Under the pieces are notes generated by a model, which did not search any database, was not told where the DNA came from, and worked only from the letters and a program-made list of their open reading frames with translations. Both the position numbers and the translations under genes were made by a program. From Pararobbsia silviterrae (GTDB lineage: Bacteria > Pseudomonadota > Gammaproteobacteria > Burkholderiales > Burkholderiaceae), in the NCBI RefSeq assembly GCF_003628125.1, contig NZ_RBZU01000018.1, forward strand, positions 1 to 64,000: DNA of 64,000 bases, read 5' to 3'. Position 1 is the first letter of the stretch. The number at the start of each line of letters is the position of its first letter. This document shows positions 60,165 to 64,000 of this stretch, piece by piece.

Positions 60165-60983
60165 CTATCGATGCTTGAACACCGGCGTACGTTTTTCGAG
60201 AAACGCGGCCATGCCCTCCTTCTGATCGTCGGTCGCGAACGCCGAATGAAACACGCGGCGCTCGAACAGCAGCCCTTCGGCGAGCGGCGTCTCATAGGCG
60301 CGGTTGACGGCCTCCTTGATCATCATGACGATCGGCTGCGAATAGCTCGCGATCGTCGTCGCGGCCGCGAGCGCCTCGTCGAGCAGCGCATCGAGCGGCA
60401 CGACGCGCGACACCAGTCCCGCGCGCTCGGCCTCTTCGGCGTCCATCATGCGTCCGGTCAGACACAGATCCATGGCCTTCGCCTTCGATACGGCGCGCGG
60501 CAAGCGTTGCGTGCCGCCGCAGCCCGGCAGCACGCCGAGCTTGACTTCGGGTTGACCGAAGCGCGCGTTGTCGGCCGCGATGATGAAGTCGCAAAGCATC
60601 GCGAGCTCGCACCCGCCGCCGAGCGCGAAGCCCGCGACCGCCGCGATGACCGGCTTGCGGATCGCGGTAAGCCGCGACCAGTTCGCGCCGAGGTAGTTCG
60701 ACTTGAACACGTCCATATACGAATAGCCGGCCATCATGCTGATATCGACGCCCGCGGCGAACGCCTTCTGGCTGCCCGTGAGCACGATGCAACCGATCGC
60801 TTCGTCGGCGTCGAACGCCTCGAGCGCGGCGACGAGTTCGTCGATGAGCGCGAGGTTCAGCGCGTTGAGCGCCTTGGGCCGGTTCAGCGTGACGAGCCCG
60901 ACCGACCCGCGGGTTTCGACGAGCAGATGTTCATAAACGGCGGGGGAAGACGATGGGGACGATACAGACGGCGTGGACGACAT
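60165..60983 (-). CDS. enoyl-CoA hydratase
   Basis: 272 residues, crotonase fold. Both acid/base glutamates are present 20 residues apart, E126 (GGGCELAM) and E146 (QPEVKLG), as in rat crotonase 144/164. The oxyanion hole lies in KAFAAGVDI and ALGGGCE. It hydrates trans-2-enoyl-CoA in beta-oxidation. The N terminus carries a Ser/Pro-rich stretch (SVSSPSSSP) before the domain. ATG 60983 is used; extension to 61178 is rejected. Confidence 0.95.
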   Translation of the reverse strand: MSSTPSVSSPSSSPAVYEHLLVETRGSVGLVTLNRPKALNALNLALIDELVAALEAFDADEAIGCIVLTGSQKAFAAGVDISMMAGYSYMDVFKSNYLGANWSRLTAIRKPVIAAVAGFALGGGCELAMLCDFIIAADNARFGQPEVKLGVLPGCGGTQRLPRAVSKAKAMDLCLTGRMMDAEEAERAGLVSRVVPLDALLDEALAAATTIASYSQPIVMMIKEAVNRAYETPLAEGLLFERRVFHSAFATDDQKEGMAAFLEKRTPVFKHR

Positions 60984-61376
60984 GAGCGATGGCCTCGTTC
61001 GATCGAAGGGGAAACGAACGGATTGTCGAAGCGCGCGCGCAATCGTGCAATGCGCAACGCACGCGAGCGTCACGAGGGCCCCGTATCCCGACAATATTCG
61101 GGCGACATATGGCGCGGCTGACGCCAGGCATACGCGCCGCTCGACGATCGGCCCGTATCGCGCGCCGCACCGCGTCAATCGGCATACTGGCGGTCACCCA
61201 GGCGCCACGGGCTGTGTGGCGAATCAAACACGGCTCATGCCGCAGTGCGGCATGATTTTTAAACAGAGATACTCACAGCGGTTTGCGCGATGTACATGCG
61301 ATCGATCCCGCGGCCGAGCCGTCTCGTTCGTCCGCGAATCGACGTCACTTCTATTTATCTGTCTGGAGATTGCTCA
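60984..61376. other. divergent spacer with near-palindrome
   Basis: 393 bp between the enoyl-CoA hydratase and the small exported protein. It holds an odd palindrome CATGCCGCA-G-TGCGGCATG followed by A and five T residues (61236-61260). That could be an operator for either gene or a rightward terminator; no rightward gene precedes it. Confidence 0.5.
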
Positions 61377-61586
61377 ATGAAGCGCTGGCTCACTATCCTG
61401 GTCGCCGCAAGCAGCATGGCCGCTATTCCGGCGTTCGCCGCCGCCCCTGCGTCGGCGACGCAACCTGATGCACAGGCATCGGCCGCGCAAAGCTCGTACG
61501 GCGTGCCGCCGGTCAAGCACAAGAAGCGCGTGAAGAAGTCGAAGAAGGCGCCGGCCGCCTCAGCCGCTTCGGCCGCGTCGAACTGA
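61377..61586 (+). CDS. small exported Ala/Lys-rich protein
   Basis: 69 residues. Signal peptide MKRWLTILVAASSMAAIPAF with AFA-A cleavage, then a short mature part: Ala/Gln-rich linker, YGVPPVKHKKRVKKSKKAP and an Ala/Ser tail. TGGAGA lies upstream of ATG 61377. The mature peptide of about 45 residues is strongly basic and likely disordered. It could bind nucleic acid, LPS or cell wall; function unknown. Confidence 0.7.
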   Translation: MKRWLTILVAASSMAAIPAFAAAPASATQPDAQASAAQSSYGVPPVKHKKRVKKSKKAPAASAASAASN

Positions 61587-61824
61587 TCCGCGTCGCCCCG
61601 GTACCCTGTCCGGTTTCGAGCGCGCGAATCGTTCGCGCGCTCGACGAAAAACGGCACACGCTGCCGTCGAACCGCGCACGCGCCGGATCGATCTCCGGTC
61701 GCGGCGTTCGGTCCGCCACGCGTGTGCCGCTGCTAATCACCGCAAAAATCACTGCATCAGTCACTGCATCAACGTCGCACGTCGGGCGACCGGTGCCGCC
61801 CCGCGCGTGCGTCGCCGATCGGCC

Positions 61825-62466
61825 TTACTGCTGCTTGATCTCCATCGTCTGGAGCACCGCCTGCGTGCCGAACGTGCTGCCGTCGGCCGCCGCGCCGCTG
61901 AACTGGAACTTGACGATCCGTTTGGCCGCCGGCGCGTACCAGTCGGTTTCGGTGAACGAATACTTGCCGTTCGGCGCCGAGACGTTGCCCGTCGACTCGA
62001 TCCGGAATGCCTGGAACGTGCCCGCCGTCGTCTCGATCGAGTCGACGCCCGTGACCTTCGCGTTGAGCGTGGTCGTGGCATCACCGTTGCTCGTGCGCGT
62101 CGTGAAGTTGCTCGTCCACGTGCTGCCGGCGCTCATCGGGAACTTGAGCTTGCCGTCGCTCGGCAGGTATTGCTTGTTGCCGTTGCTCGTCAGATTGCCG
62201 TTCGCGTCGAACGACGCCGGCATCGTGCCGCTCAGGTTGCTGATCGTCACGCCGATCGTATCGCCGTTGACGGTATCGACCGTCTGCACGAACGAAAACG
62301 TCCGGCTCGGCTGGCGCGGATCGGAGATCGCATAGGTCCACGAATCACCGGGAACGAATTTGGGCGCCTGCGCCGTCGTCAGCGGGACGGGCTGCGCCAA
62401 TGCGGCGGTCGCCGCGGCGAGGCTCCATGCGCACGCGAGCGCCGATACCGTCTGCTTCTTCAACAT
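61825..62466 (-). CDS. exported protein of unknown function
   Basis: 213 residues from ATG 62466 with GGAGGAAGACATCG upstream. Signal peptide (LKKQTVSALACAWSLAAATA, then ALAQ cleavage site). The mature part is beta-rich: FVPGDSWTYAISD, VDTVNGDTIGVTISNLSG, PMSAGSTWTSNFTTRTSNGD, TETDWYAPAAKRIVKFQFSG. The pattern PGDSWTY plus W-Y-AP-KRIVK resembles periplasmic DUF3108-like single-domain proteins, but I do not assert the family. Confidence 0.75.
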   Translation of the reverse strand: MLKKQTVSALACAWSLAAATAALAQPVPLTTAQAPKFVPGDSWTYAISDPRQPSRTFSFVQTVDTVNGDTIGVTISNLSGTMPASFDANGNLTSNGNKQYLPSDGKLKFPMSAGSTWTSNFTTRTSNGDATTTLNAKVTGVDSIETTAGTFQAFRIESTGNVSAPNGKYSFTETDWYAPAAKRIVKFQFSGAAADGSTFGTQAVLQTMEIKQQ

Positions 62467-62596
62467 CGATGTCTTCCTCCAGGGGGCGGCCCGTGCGGCC
62501 ATACGTTATCGCGGCTGCCACTATACCAACATCGCGCGCGCGTTCCGACGCGCGCGACCCGCGAGAACATTTCCGTTCGTCTCAGGTCGGCGCGCG

Positions 62597-63448
62597 CTAG
62601 CCTTTCGTCGCGCCGAACGTCAGCCCCGCGACGAAGTGGCGCTGCATGGCCCAGAACATCGCGACCGACGGCAAGGCCGCCAGCACCGATCCGGCCGACA
62701 CGAGATTCCAGGCCGTCGTCCACTGCCCCTTGAGCGCCGCGACGCCGACCGTGATCGGCGCCGCGTCGTCGCCCTGGGTCAGGCAGAGCGCCCAGAAATA
62801 ATCATTCCAGACGAACGTGAAGACGAGCACGGCGAGCGCCGCGAGCGCGGGACGAATCAGCGGCAGCACGATCGTATAGAACACACGCCACTCGCTTGCC
62901 CCCTCGATGCGCGCCGATTCGATGAGCTCGTACGGCAACTGCTTGATGAAGTTGCGCAGGAACAGTGTGCAGAACCCCGTCTGAAACGCGGTATGGAACA
63001 GCACGAGCGCCCAGACCGTGTTGTAGAGGCCGAGCGCGAGCGACAGATTGCGCACGGGAATCATCAGAATCTGGACGGGCACGAAATTGCCCGCGATAAA
63101 CACCGCGAACAGCACCGTGTTCCCCGGGAACGCGTAGATCGCGAGCGCGTAGCCCGCCATCGACGCGAGCGCGATCGCGCCGACGACCGACGGCACGGTG
63201 ATCAGCACGCTGTTCCAGAAATAGTGGAGCATCGGCGAGGTCGTCAGCGCATCGCGGTAGTTCCCGATCGGCGACAGATCGTGGGGCCATCCCCAGTAGT
63301 TGCCGAGCGCGAGCTCGTCGGCCGAACGCATCGAGGTCAGCAGCACCGCGAGCATCGGCAGCAGCCAGATCAGCAAGGCGATCGGGACGGAAATCTTGTA
63401 GATCGTGCGGGTCGCGGGACGCCACTTCTCGATCGGCATCGGATACAT
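62597..63448 (-). CDS. carbohydrate ABC transporter permease (MalG/UgpE-like)
   Basis: 283 residues, six membrane segments. The first is ISVPIALLIWLLPMLAVLLT. The EAA loop is IESARIEGASEWRVFYTIVL. CUT1-family permease for oligosaccharides or glycerol-3-phosphate. It follows the other permease by 15 bp on the same strand. ATPase and binding-protein genes are not in the window to its right in this orientation; they may lie beyond 64000 or elsewhere. Confidence 0.94.
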   Translation of the reverse strand: MYPMPIEKWRPATRTIYKISVPIALLIWLLPMLAVLLTSMRSADELALGNYWGWPHDLSPIGNYRDALTTSPMLHYFWNSVLITVPSVVGAIALASMAGYALAIYAFPGNTVLFAVFIAGNFVPVQILMIPVRNLSLALGLYNTVWALVLFHTAFQTGFCTLFLRNFIKQLPYELIESARIEGASEWRVFYTIVLPLIRPALAALAVLVFTFVWNDYFWALCLTQGDDAAPITVGVAALKGQWTTAWNLVSAGSVLAALPSVAMFWAMQRHFVAGLTFGATKG

Positions 63449-63463
63449 GAGGGGCTCCTGCGC

Positions 63464-64000
63464 TCAGCGCTCGCCGCGCAGCATTCTGCGCAGCTGGAAA
63501 ACGATATAGATCAGCATGATCGCGAACAGCACGACGGCGATCGCGGCCGAATAACCGAGCCGGTAGTACTTGATGGCCTGGTCGTACATGTAGTACGCGA
63601 GCACCGTCGAGCTCTCGTACGGCCCGCCGCCGCTCATGACCGAGATCAGGTCGAAACTGCGCAGCGCGCCGATGACGGTCACGACGATCGCCATGAACGT
63701 CGCGGGCCGCAGTTCGGGCAACACGATGTACCAGAACATCTTCCAGCCGCGCGCGCCGTCGATGCGCGCGGCCTCGATCGGCTCGGGATTCATCGTCGTG
63801 AGCCCGGTGAGATAAAGGATCATGCAGTAGGCCGTCTGCGGCCAGAGCGCGGCGAAGATGATGCCGAACGTCACGTAGCGCGCGTCGCCGAGCACGGGCA
63901 CGCCGTGACCGAGGACCTTGGCGAGCAGGCCGAACGTCGGATCGTAGAACCAACTGAAGATCAGGCCGACGACGACGCCCGACAGCACGAACGGCGCGAA
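63464..64000 (-). CDS. carbohydrate ABC transporter permease (MalF/UgpA-like), partial
   Basis: The C-terminal ~178 residues of a CUT1 permease; the N terminus lies beyond the right edge. Visible: FAPFVLSGVVVGLIFSWFYD at the edge, EAA loop IEAARIDGARGWKMFWYIVL, and a final segment IAVVLFAIMLIYIVFQLRRM. The frame stays open to base 64000, so this is truncation by the window, not a pseudogene. Confidence 0.93.
   Translation of the reverse strand, partial: FAPFVLSGVVVGLIFSWFYDPTFGLLAKVLGHGVPVLGDARYVTFGIIFAALWPQTAYCMILYLTGLTTMNPEPIEAARIDGARGWKMFWYIVLPELRPATFMAIVVTVIGALRSFDLISVMSGGGPYESSTVLAYYMYDQAIKYYRLGYSAAIAVVLFAIMLIYIVFQLRRMLRGER

Overview
This window looks like chromosome of a high-GC betaproteobacterium of the Burkholderiaceae (Burkholderia / Paraburkholderia / Caballeronia / Robbsia neighbourhood). 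The evidence is the rrn leader at the left edge, the block thrS-infC-rpmI-rplT-pheS-pheT-ihfA-merR-like-tRNA-Pro, a relA gene separated from thrS by tRNA-Val, and the codon use. No prophage, transposase, plasmid or CRISPR signal was seen. The species cannot be named from this sequence alone.

Layout. 1-0.6 kb: leader and promoter of an rRNA operon transcribed leftwards, with the 16S gene outside the window. 0.6-6.5 kb: iron-type alcohol dehydrogenase, trehalose-6-phosphate synthase, a TetR regulator with a SnoaL-like (DUF1348) protein, an IprA-like winged-helix regulator and an atypical response regulator. 6.9-15.2 kb: an IclR regulator facing a six-gene leftward operon. That operon encodes a BMP-type ABC importer (binding protein, double ATPase, two permeases joined by ATGA overlaps), a ring-opening amidohydrolase of the cyanurate/barbiturate family and an amidase-signature hydrolase. 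It reads as an uptake and ring-opening route for a nitrogen-rich heterocycle and is the strongest candidate here for an uncharacterised system. 15.6-17.2 kb: an orphan sigma-like protein in a gene-poor stretch beside tRNA-Pro. 17.2-28.4 kb: the translation / nucleoid / stringent-response block, where infC starts at a rare AUC codon.

28.4-36 kb: RidA, then scoA-scoB-alpha/beta hydrolase (ketone-body CoA transfer) with a divergent PAS-LuxR regulator, a short-chain dehydrogenase, ETF-ubiquinone oxidoreductase and chorismate synthase. 36-45 kb: CBS protein, DUF962 protein, YihY/BrkB membrane protein, wrbA-DUF2069, an FAD-linked dehydrogenase, an SRAP/YedK-type protein, and a LacI regulator downstream of a perfect 16-bp palindrome. 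Several spacers here hold short tandem repeats, each with its own unit. 45.7-52 kb: aldo/keto reductase, and a leftward operon of binding protein, ATPase, two permeases and a uronate-dehydrogenase-like enzyme behind a recognisable promoter. 52.4-64 kb: a small conserved protein, DMT and MATE exporters, a penicillin-acylase-family enzyme with low-complexity insertions, an MFS transporter, enoyl-CoA hydratase, two small exported proteins, and the permeases of a sugar ABC importer cut by the right edge.

Many long open frames lie opposite real genes because of the high GC content; they were not annotated. Start sites were chosen from Shine-Dalgarno spacing and family length and are flagged where uncertain.
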